Shown here: in pieces, positions 30,953 through 41,920 of the stretch
Layout: each line of letters starts with the position of its first letter
How positions within the stretch are numbered: position 1 is the stretch's first letter
NCBI GenBank assembly: GCA_009103225.1
Contig: RHPI01002368.1
Location: 1 to 56,187 of the forward strand
DNA from: Chlorokybus atmophyticus
Taxonomy: Eukaryota > Streptophyta > Chlorokybophyceae > Chlorokybales > Chlorokybaceae
Length of the DNA: 56,187 nucleotides
Direction: 5' to 3'
Made by a program: the position numbers and the translations under genes
Notes under the pieces: generated by a model
What the model was told of the DNA's origin: nothing
The model's database searches: none
What the model saw: the letters and a program-made list of their open reading frames with translations, nothing else

Positions 30953-31370
30953 TGATTCACTAGTGAATCAACCTTAGTTCACTACCTTATCGGCCTTGTG
31001 AAACACTCTACTAGTGAACTAACTTAGTTCACCAGTGATTCACCTTTGGCTCTCTCTTCTATTAATCCCCTCATATTAGGGTGATTCACTTAGTTCACTT
31101 ACGAACCCCTAGTGAACTATTTTAGTTCATGTTCGTAACTGAACCAGTGAACTAATTTAGTTTACTATGTTGATTCACTTCTCAGGTGAATCAACCCCTT
31201 CGCGAACTCATTTCGCGAAGTCCTTTTCGCTCACCCTAATACTAATTCTAGGATTAATACTCACGAAGTGTCCTCCTACCTGCTTAGCCTCGCACCCCGC
31301 GTTTCCCACTCGCGGTCGCGACCCCCACTTATGCGTGCAGCGGACTTAGCAATTTCGCGAAGTCCGCATT
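30953..31370. repeat. Block of short palindromic repeats (TTCACTAGTGAA and TTCGCGAA types)
   Basis: From 30953 to about 31200 the sequence is packed with TTCACTAGTGAA, GATTCAC/GTGAATC and TTAGTTCAC words in both orientations. From 31201 to about 31370 the theme changes to TTCGCGAA. No coding potential is seen. It begins within a few bases of the stop codon of the preceding gene. It may be a subterminal region of a mobile element whose other end I could not find. Confidence 0.7.
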
Positions 31371-31869
31371 CATTCGGCAATGGGGTATTTAACCCTATTT
31401 TTGGCTTTTCGTTAATTCACTAATTAGCGAACCTAGGTAGGCTACTTCGCTCTAGTCAAAAGATCTAAATAAGCCGCCTTGGATTGGCCTAAATAAACAT
31501 TATATTTTTTAATTACACATGCTTTTTCCTATGATGTTTCACGCAATTGACCCCATAAGCCCACATCGCGTTGATAAATCATTATACTAAAGCCATGTGC
31601 TTTTATCTTCCTACTCAAGACGCCCATACATACATAAATAGGTTAATTCCTAGTCAACCACTTCTAATCAGATGCATGTAAATGCTCTAACTAGCCAGGC
31701 CTACAATTAGCGATGCATTGCACTCGTGTTAAAGCTCAAACACAAACACACGCATTCAAAGCTTGTATAACAAGCCAAGATAATCCAACCAAGGTTTATA
31801 AAACTTTTGTCTCTCGCTAAATAAACTTATATATATACCGTACATGACCAGCTATAGTAGCTAGGCCGT
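31371..31869. other. No gene seen
   Basis: AT-rich sequence with short ORFs only and no recognised repeat. Confidence 0.5.
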
Positions 31870-32487
31870 AACAGGAGTGCTTGGTGAAAAGGAAGGAATG
31901 CGAGGGCAACCTGAAGAGAGCACTGTTGGTGTGCTTGGTGGAAGGAAGGGGAGCGAGAGGCAACCCTTAAGGTCGAGCATCGTGATGTGTTTAACAAAAC
32001 TTCCGAAGAGGGGAGCGAGGGCAGTCCTTGATCGAGCATCGGGCGTTGGAGGCTATACGTGGGGCATGTGAGAAAGCGTGGGAGCATGCTGGAAGCGTGG
32101 GTACGTTGGAAGCTGTGGAGCATGTGAAGACAACCGAAAAGGTTGTGGAGAGGGATACATATGTCGGGGGGGGGAGGAGATTCCAGTGCAAGTCGTCACG
32201 AGGGTTTTGGTTGGGGATGTGCTTTGACATAGACAAGGCTAGTATAGGGCTTGTGGTTGTCATACATCTGGTTCGCTTCAACGAGGATGGACTTTGCTAC
32301 ATGGAGGACAACGATGTGCACAAGGTTGTTGCTGCGTTAACAACAATGGGTGAGAAGGAAGGTTCAAGACACCGCAAGGTCAAAGCAAGAGGAGGCAACA
32401 TGATGAGGAAGAGAAGGATGGCGTGGGAGCTCGCCGTGCGTGAAGAACGAGTCGGAGGTGTTGAAGACCAAGCTGCCCGCGTAGGAG
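31870..32487 (+). other. Internal region upstream of an LTR, Lys/Glu-rich ORF
   Basis: An ORF (32028-32510) with EHRALEAIRGACEKAWEHAG and VGGVEDQAARVGVL runs directly into an LTR start. A very similar end (KGVEGQAAHVGVL) abuts the inverted LTR copy at 34075, so this is internal sequence of one LTR family rather than a host gene. No pol motif is visible. Confidence 0.45.
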
Positions 32488-32947
32488 TGTTGAAGGTATT
32501 ATCGGAGTGATACTTATATCCGGTCAGCTTGCCCTTCACACAGGAGTCGAGGGTCGAAGGTACCATGGAAGAAGCGCGTGGACTCCAGACTTAGCAAGAC
32601 GGTCGAGTCAGGACGGACTCCGGAGCAGATGAGAGCCTTGGGAGAAATCGCGTAGCTTTGTGGATACGTAAGCATAGCAAGCGTGGCTTAGCTTGTTGAA
32701 AAGCTCTGGTTGTGAGCTAGACAGCGTAGCTTACAGAGCAGCAATCGGCTGAGTATGCTTGACGCGGTGCTTGCTAATGTAGACGTGTGTAGAGACTGGC
32801 GGGGTATAAAGCCGGACTTGTTGCAATGCTGGTACCTACTTGTGGGGAAAACACATGTGAGGCTGACGACAAGTGATACGATTTGGTGCTGTGCGCTCTG
32901 AGTGATGAAAATGCGTTGCTGATAATGCTAACAAGAGCAAGTCAACA
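32488..32947 (+). mobile_element. LTR of a TGTTGAG...CTCAACA family, plus orientation
   Basis: It starts TGTTGAAGGTATTA and shares GGTCAGCTTGCCCTT with the solo LTR at 41378-41920. It has a TATA motif in GGCGGGGTATAAAGCC at about 32797 and probably ends at TCAACA (32942-32947). The right end is approximate. Confidence 0.55.
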
Positions 32948-33483
32948 AGCCACCCCCCTTGTGAACTGGGGAAGTCTCTGCTGCAGTGAGCAGTCTTCAA
33001 ACACTGCACTGGTAGTGTCATCCTACCACTTACCTGGTAGTTTTTTGAACCTACCATGCATGCATGCATGCAACTGGTAGTTTCCTCTGTAGTAGCACTG
33101 CAGGCAGCAGTCGATTGGTGGATAAACTAATTTGTAGACTGTTTTTTAATGGTCTTATACTTATATATGCATGCGAAACCCAAGCACACTTCCCTTCTAT
33201 TGAGGTTAATAATACAATAACCCCTTTGGCCTACGCCGTGTACCATAACCTGATTGTGGACACAATAAACGGAGCATTAGCTAGTTGATGTAGCTGCAGC
33301 TGCAGCTGCACATCAACTGCATGTTAGCAGCAATATGCACACAATTGCCCACTTGACTGGTTGCCAGCAGCAAGCAACTAGAGCGCCAGTTACAGCTAAG
33401 TTATAGGTAATGCATGCGTCGCGGTCCGCGGTGCATGTTCGTTGCGGTAGCGTTTGCAGTGCTGGCTATCTTATTGCAGAATT
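32948..33483. other. No gene seen
   Basis: Contains a short AGCTGCAGCTGCAGCTGCA palindrome near 33292 and nothing else recognisable. Confidence 0.5.
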
Positions 33484-34075
33484 TGCTGAGATTTGGACAA
33501 GCTACTACACATGCAAGGAGCTGGTGCAAGCATGAGGACAAGCATACACACGCTACATTTTGCGCATGCACACAAGGCTGATTCAAAAGGCTTTCTTAGG
33601 ATTACATTAAAGTCATACCGCGGGCTTTTGTACCCGCCAGTCACACACCTCTCTACTCTAAAAGTCACCACAACTTCTACACTTACCAACCAATGCTTGC
33701 ACTCTAAGTTGCTCCACGTAGCTATTTTGAAGAGCTTTTCAACAAGCTATGCCATGCGCCATATGGTAACGTAACCACCGAGCTACAAGACTTCTACCGC
33801 CACGCCCAGAACCTTCTAGACTCGAAACTCATGTCCGCGCCTAGGCCTTCAACCGAAGTCCGCGCCATGCGCCATATGGTAACGTAACCACCGAGCTACA
33901 AGACTTCTACCGCCACGCCCAGAACCTTCTAGACTCGAAACTCATGTCCGCGCCTAGGCCTTCAACCGAAGTCCGCGCCTGCACCCTTCTCGACTGGAAC
34001 TTCCTCGCGCTTGAATCTTCTCGCGCATATTCTTATCCATCGAGCAAGCTAGCGGGTACAAGAATATCCTCAACA
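33484..34075 (-). mobile_element. LTR of the same family, minus orientation
   Basis: Read on the minus strand it starts TGTTGAGGATATTC at 34075 and carries GGCGGGTACAAAAGCCCGCG where the related copy has its TATA box. It ends at CTCAGCA near 33484. Compared with the 543-bp solo LTR it is lengthened by an internal 113-bp tandem duplication. Confidence 0.65.
33751..33976. repeat. Perfect or near-perfect 113-bp tandem duplication inside the LTR
   Basis: The segment starting GCCATGCGCCATATGGTAAC is repeated at an offset of exactly 113 bases. The two copies look identical over their length, so the duplication is recent. Confidence 0.9.
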
Positions 34076-34860
34076 CTCCCACGTGGGCAGCTTGGCCTTC
34101 AACACCCTTAATGCCATCTCCTTGCGTACTCGTGTGTGACAAACTCCCACGCCATCCTTTGCTCTTCCAACCATCTTAAAGACACTTCCCGCACCTTTCA
34201 TGAGCGTCTTCTTGAAGCTCTTTACTTGCAAACCCTTGTTGCAACTCTCATAGACATTTGCATGTGCTCCCACGTACTCACTCTTGGCAACGTCCTGCAC
34301 AACACCAACGCCATGCTTCCTGTCCTTTCTTATCCACCATAGTGGTCATCTTTGCTATCTCCTGCATGTGCTCCCATGCTCGCCTTCGGCACACCTGCAC
34401 CATATGCACAGAAACGTCTCCACTCCTCTTTCTTCTCATGGTCCGTGCTCATGTCAGCTCCCTTGGCTCCCATGGATTCAAAATTGCTCCTCTTGTCAGT
34501 GACACCATCAGCAACCTCCACTCCTTCCGAACACTTGTCGCCATTGCGAACTCTCGTCGCCCTGATAACCTCCAGCCTTATGGAATCCTTCACCTTCACA
34601 CTTGCGGACGCTCATGCCGCCCTGGAAAAACTTCAATCATGTGCAAACCTCCACCTTCACACTTGCGAACACTCACGCCACTTGTGCCACGATTTTCGCA
34701 CCCTTCTTTTCGAACTCACATGAACGCCACACCTCTAGGCCTTTCTCATGCTTCTTCACGAGCCTTCACTTGCAGTCACCTAAGGACCTTCTTGTCCACC
34801 GTCAATACTGCCTTTAAGCCTTCTCATGCTTCTTTCACCAATCATACTGCTCCTCCATAA
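34076..34860 (-). other. Internal region adjoining the inverted LTR
   Basis: Minus-strand ORFs are rich in Lys and Glu (such as GLQVKSFKKTLMKGAGSVFK) and the last one ends in VLKAKLPTWEC across the LTR border. This is the counterpart of 31870-32487 in the opposite orientation. No RT, protease or zinc knuckle is seen. Confidence 0.4.
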
Positions 34861-35291
34861 ACATCACCGTGATGGTCCAGCAACATCTTCATTCTTCATG
34901 TCGTGGTTGTCTACATGTAAACTCCTCGATACACTTGTCGTAGTTGGTTGCAATCTTCCAGAATTTACCCTAACCTCACAAGACTCAGCTAGAACTCCCG
35001 CTTAGCTTACTACCGCTATCACACCTCTAGACACTTGCTATACCAGCGTAGTGTGGGCCCATAACCTGTTAAGATTCGGACAATCAACTACAAAAAGGGG
35101 GCGTGTGGTGAGGAGGGGACAAGTGGGAAAATGGCGTGTGCTGGGGAGGAGGGGGTCTATTGTGAGGAGGAGACTTATGAAAAGCGGGAGGGGTCCTATG
35201 GTGAGGTGGGGATGGGTGGGGAGTTGGCTTGTAGTGCGGGGGTGGGGGCCTACGGTGAGGGGGAGGAGGCTTATGGTGAGGGGGAGGGGGC

Positions 35292-37661
35292 CTATGGTGA
35301 GGAGGAGGGGACTGGTGCCACCCAGTGGGGAGTTGGCTTGTGGTGCGGGGGAGGGGGCCTGGGGTGAGGAGGAGGGGGCGGATGCGGTGGAGACGGAGAG
35401 GGAGGAGGAGGTGGAGGTGATGGTGAAGGTGGGGGTGGAGATGGAGGTGGAGGTGGAGAAGGAGGTGGTGGGGGTGGTGATGGAGGAGGAGGCGAAGGTG
35501 GAGGCATAAGCTGACTCTAATCTGGCTGCACAGTCCAGCTCATCCAAAAATTTATCTAGCAGACGCTGTTGGAGCGCCGTATGCGCATATAGCCGTCCTC
35601 TCCCCACCAAGTGCCCCATTGGTTTAGGATAAGCCAGTAAGGTAAGCCACTGGATTCATCAGTGCCGAAGCCGACAACGAAAATTGCATGGTTATGGTTA
35701 CCGGTCTGACAATCATTGTCACCAATATACACGCCACTAATACAATATTGGAAGCTATCCGTCACTCTTATTGCAATACATGTTGGCTGCTTGCACATGG
35801 ATTGCGCACACCGCAAGTGGTTGGCAACAGAGCCCAAACACCCAGTATGACGTGTACCACAGTAGCAATGTCACTAGCCAACCAGGGAGCGCTACCTAAC
35901 CACACAACACGCAAAAGTGTGGCAAACACGTAACAAGAAGTCACCCGAAAAAACCTCGAGGAAGATATTACGAAAGTATCTGTTGTATAACTAAGATTCC
36001 GAGTTACCAACAAAGTCGAAGCGGGTCTCACAAGCACCTGTCAGAGTAATAGGCAAGTTACTAGCGGTCATCTTTGATTTAATGAGTAAGTTGTTACCAA
36101 CAACTTGTTAGCCATCATGCACAACCGGCTGAGGGGTTGTTTGAGGGGAACGAATTTGGTACCTTGCTGTGTCACATATGGGTAGCTGTCCTCCTTAGCC
36201 AAACCGCCATTTACGAGCATCCACTAGTAGATATTAAAATTTGACTCACCATGGCAACCATTTGTAAAAAAGAAGTTTTCCCAGTCTACCAACTTCTGTG
36301 CGCTCAGCGACACGAGCTCCCATGTGGTAATGATGTTGATGGCTTCGACTGCTCCCGTCGCCGCAGATGCCCAGCAACTTCTGCACTGAAGAAGAGTTGC
36401 ATATGAAGGTATGCAACACAACACACATCAGAAGAGAATATGCCCACAGCCGTGTACAGACAAACGCATGCGAACAACATGTATGCACGTACACGTGCCT
36501 CTTCCAAGCCCGTGACGGGAGTGACGGCACCATATTGACGCCAGTCCATCCCGTTAGGGGTAGGGCATATCCCGTAGTATAGTAGTCGGCGAGCAGCTCG
36601 ACCATATTGATGACCTGTAGATGATATCTGTCAAGTGAATGTCCCAACCATATATATTAGGCTAGGTATCCCGCGGTTCTGCTTAGAAGCATGCTGTACC
36701 TGTGCCTGAACACCCCTGGCTGCACGGGTAGCATTTGTGATGATAGTATGGGTTCCCCACATCATGCGTTTGAAGGCTTGGGTGGAGGGAAGCATGCATA
36801 TCCGCACGCGCATTCATGGCCAGCTGGTTGCAAACGTGTTAGGCTCAATGCGGCTTTGCAGCAATTGCACAAAACCAAGACCGACTAGGCCTCAGCAGTT
36901 ACAGAAATACTTGACGCTTGAGATACACGTGATAGCACTGGTGAGCAGCAGTCACAACAGTAGTAGCAGAAAATATTGCAATTGCTCACCCAGTACAAAG
37001 CATTCGCGTTTTAGTTGTGCTTCATCACGCGCTCCACCGTCCACTTCCATGTGGTGAACACTGCTTTGCGCCCTTGTTGACCATAAGGCATGCCATTAGC
37101 AGCACACAAACATCACCCACCAGCAATAGCAGTGCGCTCTGCATGCAAGCGTATAGATGTTATGCATGTGCACACCAATCTACAAGCTAGCAACTTCCAC
37201 CATGGTGCACCACTGTGGCAGTTGCTACACCAAGTTGCCTCAACGCTGACATACGATTGTCGTACTTTACGCACCACGTGGCAATAGATGCCTCTGAGTC
37301 GACCTGTTAAGGGGCGGTAGACAGAATTACAATTACAATTCTGGGTCTTGCCATGCAACTTTGATATGCATGCTGCTGCTAGCATGCAGGTAGCTATCAT
37401 CTTGGGCATGTTGCAAGCCTAGACGCTTGCAGGCATGCCTCTCTGCGCCATGCATAAGCAACAATGACAACGACTACAGTTGCAAGCCAGCTGCATGCAC
37501 ATTGTCACCGTCACTTGAGCCTCGATGGCATAGCGGAGGGCTTGCATGCGGCCTTTGTGGAAGGAGGGCGCCGTTGCGGCGCACGCGGACGGCGCCGCCC
37601 AGCAAACTGCTGCTACCACCAAGGCAGCTAGCAGCAGGGGCACAGGCTTGGCCGCCGTCAT
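35292..37661 (-). CDS. Papain-family (C1A) cysteine protease with proline-rich tail, possibly decayed
   Basis: The start MTAAKPVPLLLAALVVAAVC at 37661 is a good signal peptide. A propeptide (I29-type) piece near 37005-37090 reads AVFTTWKWTVERVMKHN. The mature enzyme begins MDWRQYGAVTPVTG near 36540. After an intron comes SCWASAATGAVEAINIITTW with the catalytic Cys, then NGCHG and WMLVNGGLAKEDSYPYVTQQ. The last exon, 35837-35556, has HNHAIFVVGFGTDESSGLPY with the catalytic His and LILNQWGTWWGEDGYMRIRR with the Asn. A PPPSPPPP tail follows at 35507-35292, recalling plant and algal proteases with a proline-rich spacer before a granulin domain; no granulin is visible. The oxyanion Gln is not seen, a usual Cys is Trp (LVDWEN), and a TAG precedes WMLVNGG, so it may be a pseudogene. 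Confidence 0.75.
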
Positions 37662-38554
37662 TGGAGGTTCCTCACTCAACCGCACTCAGCTGCCTCGATC
37701 AGCTTTCTGATGTACTGCGCCGACAGGCGCGGCCCGCAATGCATTTTGCGGGCCGCAACTGTCGGGCGTGCGGCCCTAGGACGTCCCACATTATTGTTGC
37801 AGTACTGGTAAGGTCAAATGCCCTTATTTCGGCGCTTGCCCTTATTTTACAATGCCGGTTTTTGAGCGTTGTCTGCGCTGTTTTAATTGGAAGGCGATGG
37901 GCTCTTGTGGGCTGTTAAATACGTTCCATAATGACCGTCCAATTCAAACGGCATCGCGTTTAAAGCAGTATAGCGGGAGATATGAATTTTTGTTAAAAGC
38001 TTGTAACTGAAATCACTTTTAAATGGCAATGCCTTTTGGGGTGCGGTTTGTTGCATCGCTCAGTTTACTCAACAAAGCAACTTATTATAGAGTTTCAGCC
38101 TAATTGATTAAGATTTGAGCAAGTTAGTGTGGCAAGCCTATCGCTTGTCGTTGTAACATTTTTAAAATCTGTAATAGCTATATATAACCCTTGATTGGGG
38201 GTAGCTATTAACGTGAAGTTTATTGCATGGTTTTAGTTAATAGGAATTACAACTTATCACAAAACTGCAGCCTATTTAGATAGGAAACGAAAAAGTTAGT
38301 GTGCCACCCCTAACGCAACCAATTGTAAAGTGCAAACTATCATATGGGGGTGTTTGCTGCTTGTCGTAGCGCGTGTGAGTTGGTTTCGCTGTTGTGCTGA
38401 GTGTTAGCTGCTACTTTGCGTGGATGCAAGTAGTGGGGCCTATGCTGGCATGCAAGTTGCTGTGTGAGCACACGGACTTGGTGGGAGGGAGTTGCATTGC
38501 AAGGAGGCTATGCCTACACAAGTAAGTTGCTGTTTACTACACTAGGCTAATGCT
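37662..38554. other. No gene seen
   Basis: Probably upstream region of the protease gene. It holds AT-rich sequence and a few short ORFs without domains. A GCGGGCCGCAA/TTGCGGGCC inverted pair occurs near 37730-37760. Confidence 0.45.
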
Positions 38555-38748
38555 ATGCTTGTCTACTGTTGGGCTCAGAGGTCTTTTCATCCTCGCCCAT
38601 GTGGTTTACCTATTACCAGCATGTTAATGTGCCTCATCTCAAGCACTCTGTTGGCAGGTGAGAAGGACTGCAGCAGGCATTGCCAAACAGGTTCAGCTGC
38701 GCGCAAAGGCACAGCTGAACCAACACAAGAGGGGGCCATACATGAAGA

Positions 38749-38821
38749 GAAAGGAGAGAGAAGCATGTCGGCGTGTGAGGCTGCATCGTCCTCACACGCC
38801 GACATGCTTCTCTCTCCTTTC
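38749..38821. repeat. Perfect inverted repeat, two 32-bp arms with a 9-base loop
   Basis: Arms 38749-38780 and 38790-38821 are exact reverse complements, separated by CTGCATCGT. They lie inside the helix-turn-helix exon of the transposase remnant. The left arm keeps the coding sense (KRKEREACRRVR), so the right arm is probably an inverted copy made by template switching. Confidence 0.95.
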
Positions 38822-39163
38822 CTGCATGAGAGATTGGCCTGCCAGAGTCAACCATGAAGGACTACGTCGCTGACCCTGCACGCTTAGACAATTACAAGTG
38901 AATTCTGGTTCTGTGCATGTCATCTGTTACATGCTTGTAAGTGCCACTATGCCAGGGGTCATGCTTACACATGTCATGTTTTCGAGGAGCGGGGAGGCCT
39001 ACCTTGCTTACTGTTGACGAGGAGTGCAAGTTGGTGCAGCTGCTTGCATGGCAGAATAATATTGGGTGTGCTATGACGCAGTACGACATCTAAGTGCACG
39101 TAGGCAAAACTGCTCTTCAACGATGCAAGACGATGGCAGCTCAAAGATGGCATACCTGGTGCA

Positions 39164-39499
39164 AGATGGGTCCGCCTCTTCATGAAGAGGCACAAGCTCA
39201 GCAAGGGTAAGGCAGAAGCTGTGGTTGTCAGCAGGCGCCACAGCTTTAGAAGCTGGATGGTCAAGGATTTGTTTAAGCGCCTGAAGGAGGTCCTTGACTT
39301 CATGAAGATTGGGCCTGACAGTATCATCTCCAGATGGGTCCGCCTCTTCATGAAGAGGCACAAGCTCAGCAAGGGTAAGGCAGAAGCTGTGGATGCCAGC
39401 AGGCGCCACAGCTTTAGAAGCTGGATGGTCAAGGATTATTTTAAGCGCCTGAAGGAGGTCTTTGACTTCATGAAGATTGGGCCTGACAGTATCATCTCC
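39164..39499 (+). repeat. In-frame 168-bp tandem duplication in the transposase remnant
   Basis: The 56-codon segment from RWVRLFMKRHKLSKG to GPDSIIS is present twice, at an offset of exactly 168 bases, with a few differences (VVS versus DAS; DLFK versus DYFK). The frame is open across both. Confidence 0.93.
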
Positions 39500-39661
39500 T
39501 GCGACGAGATAGGCATTGAGCCAAACTCCACCTGGAAAAACACACAAGTCATAGTGAAAAGGTTAGTATTATGCACGTACATGATGATTTTGACCTGTAG
39601 CATTCACACATGCCCCTTGGTGCGGCATAACTGCCGCGTCATTGGCCAGAATTTGATTTGA

Positions 39662-40287
39662 AAAATAGCTACGTGTAGGCAACTTGATAAGCTATCATTC
39701 ATTCACTCACATCACCGCCAAAAAACAAACAACATAACCGCTGTAATGGCCCAAACCTTATTTAGCCGAATTAGGGCATTTGACCCTAGTGTACTGCTAA
39801 TCCAAGCGCACCTGGCATCGCCCCGCCGCCGAGGGCAAGTCGCCGAGGACGCTATGTTATAATAGAGGGAGCTCTAGATCTAGACCTCGAACCGACGTTC
39901 GTTACGTCACAGCAGAAGGCTCCGCGGGCCTGCGGTTGTCCTAGTGACTCGTACAGGCCAAGTGATAAACGGCTCAGCGTTATGACTGCTGTCCGTGGCA
40001 TGCCCCGTTGCAGAAAATTGTTTTGTCTTGGCACATCTTACTTCAATGACAGATTTATGACCAGCATGTATCAACGCATGCCCTTTTTGTAAATGATATG
40101 AGCATAGGTATGCTACTACCAAGGCCTTGCATGACATGGCATGGTCACTTATACTCTTGGTAATAGCACATCTAATTTCTTGGATGATGTATTGCACACC
40201 TGATGAGCTTACGAGCATATTAGCCGCTGCTGCCTATACATGCCCCATAAGGGGCTATTACGTCCACACATGGAACGCTCTCATTCG
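39662..40287. other. No gene seen
   Basis: Intergenic or repeat-derived sequence without recognised features. Confidence 0.5.
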
Positions 40288-41377
40288 CATGGGGCCTGCC
40301 GGGTGTGCCAGTACTGGCACAAACAGTTTGTGCCTGTACTGGCACCTGCCTTTTGAGGCTAGACCCCAACAGCTCCAAAACGGGCACAAAACGGCTTGTG
40401 CCCGCAATGGATGCTAACTTACCTACTGGTTAATGGCAGAAGCGGTTCATAATTGGAACGAGCACCAATTTTCAAGCCAAGACGGGCACGGTTGCAGACC
40501 AGTGCCATGCTTGGTCTAAATCTAAGTGTGCCAGCATTGGCACATAAGAACTATGTGCCATGACTGGCATATGCATTATGAGGTATTAGCATGTGCCAGT
40601 GCTGGCACCAATGTTGATTATGCTATTGGATTTACCCAATGTATTTAGGATTTTCACTACTGTCCCTGTACCTTGCTGAGGGACTGGCCTAACACCCTCG
40701 GTTCGGCTGCGGAGGTAGATATTTTTGCCTGCCTGCTTGCCTACCGATGCACCGGCCAGCTGGCCATTGCCGTGCCCTGCGTAGTTGTTAAATTGTCTAG
40801 TATCAAGTTCACAATGTTAGCTGGGCTAAAACCCCTTGCGTGGTAGCATGTTTCATTTACCATGATTTAGCAACATTAAAAAGGGCATTTTACGCAACGC
40901 TTTCCAAGTACACCATAAAAGCTGTGTCAACACCAATATGAGCAACTATTATAAAAGTCACAGCCATAGCTATAGCTACAACTACAACTACACGGCGACT
41001 GCTATGGCAATTGTCATCATTGCTCCCTCCACAAGCTGTACCTCCTGTGCAGCGTTGCGACCATATGAGGATTAGCACACCAGCATCAGACTGGCAGACC
41101 AATACACCTAGACCATCAGGTTTACAACAAGCAAGTCTACTCAGTGGGTCTAGATCCAGTCTTGTGCTAGAATCAGACCAAGTCGTCAAGCCAATATTCG
41201 ACTCGCCCACTAGCAAGACCTACAAGGCAAACGCAGCCTAAATTGAAGGTTTAACTTGCTGGTCTGCTAAGCTAGACCATTAGAGAATCAGTAGGAGACA
41301 TAAGGCAAGTGGTAGCAAGCTACATTGGACAAGCTTAAGTGTTGATTATCCCGATAGACCTTCCTTGCGGCTTGCAC

Positions 41378-41920
41378 TGTTGAGATGAATGATGACAAGC
41401 TCACACAAGCATATGTGTGCATACCACAACAACACCAATGTCAAGGATACAATGCACTACAGGACCTTAGCATACGCACATGCTATATCGTGACTAGAGA
41501 CTCTTCTCCAACAAGAGAGTTCTACAAAGTTCCACAGAGTTCTTGTCTACTACAAGTCCGCGGGCTTTTATACCCGCCAGCTACACATGCCTCTACATTG
41601 GAGGCCACTGTGTCTAGCATACTTCATCAAATGCTGCACGCTACATTGCACCACGTAGCCAACTTCAAGAGCTTTCCAATAAGCCGCCATACATGCCATA
41701 TCATATGCCCTATATGGCCAAGTTATCATCGAGCTGTCATCATGCTTCTTGCCTCGCCTAAACCTTCTAGACTCCAATCCGCCTGAACCTTTCAGACTTC
41801 AATCCGCGCCGCGCTTGGACCTTCTAATGTCTTCGCCTGGAATGTTTTGGGGGCTATTCTTATGTAAAGGGCAAGCTGACCGACTCACCTATTGACCTGC
41901 ATGTAGGAATATCCTCAACA
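41378..41920 (-). mobile_element. Solo LTR, 543 bp, with 5-bp target duplication TGCAC
   Basis: The repeat begins TGTTGAG and ends CTCAACA, a perfect 7-bp terminal inverted repeat. It is flanked on both sides by TGCAC (41373-41377 and 41921-41925). It has no internal retrotransposon region, so it is a solo LTR left by recombination. The promoter points to the minus strand. Related LTRs lie at 32488-32947 and 33484-34075. Confidence 0.9.
41565..41573 (-). promoter_or_regulatory. TATA box of the solo LTR
   Basis: GTATAAAAG reads on the minus strand within GGCGGGTATAAAAGCCCGCG, about 190 bases from the LTR 3' end. The flanking GCGGG and CCCGC could pair. Confidence 0.7.

Larger units (their letters stand above)
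38658..39661 (+). pseudogene. Second pogo/Tigger-like transposase remnant
   Basis: Fragments in order: VQLRAKAQLNQHKRGPYMKR; RPTLLTVDEECKLVQLLAWQ with NNIGCAMTQYDI near 38995-39090; then WVRLFMKRHKLSKGKAEAV and FKRLKEVFDFMKIGPDSIIS with CDEIGIEPNSTW. This is the CENP-B-type DNA-binding region followed by the first catalytic Asp (the CDE motif) of a pogo-like transposase. Frame changes and stops separate the pieces, and the rest of the DDE core is absent. It differs in sequence from the copy at 22.9-25.1 kb, so it is another family. Confidence 0.7.

Noticed and set aside
35051-35509. Gly/Glu/Val-rich plus-strand ORF
   Set aside because: It lies opposite the PPPSPPPP tail of the cysteine protease and is low-complexity shadow.
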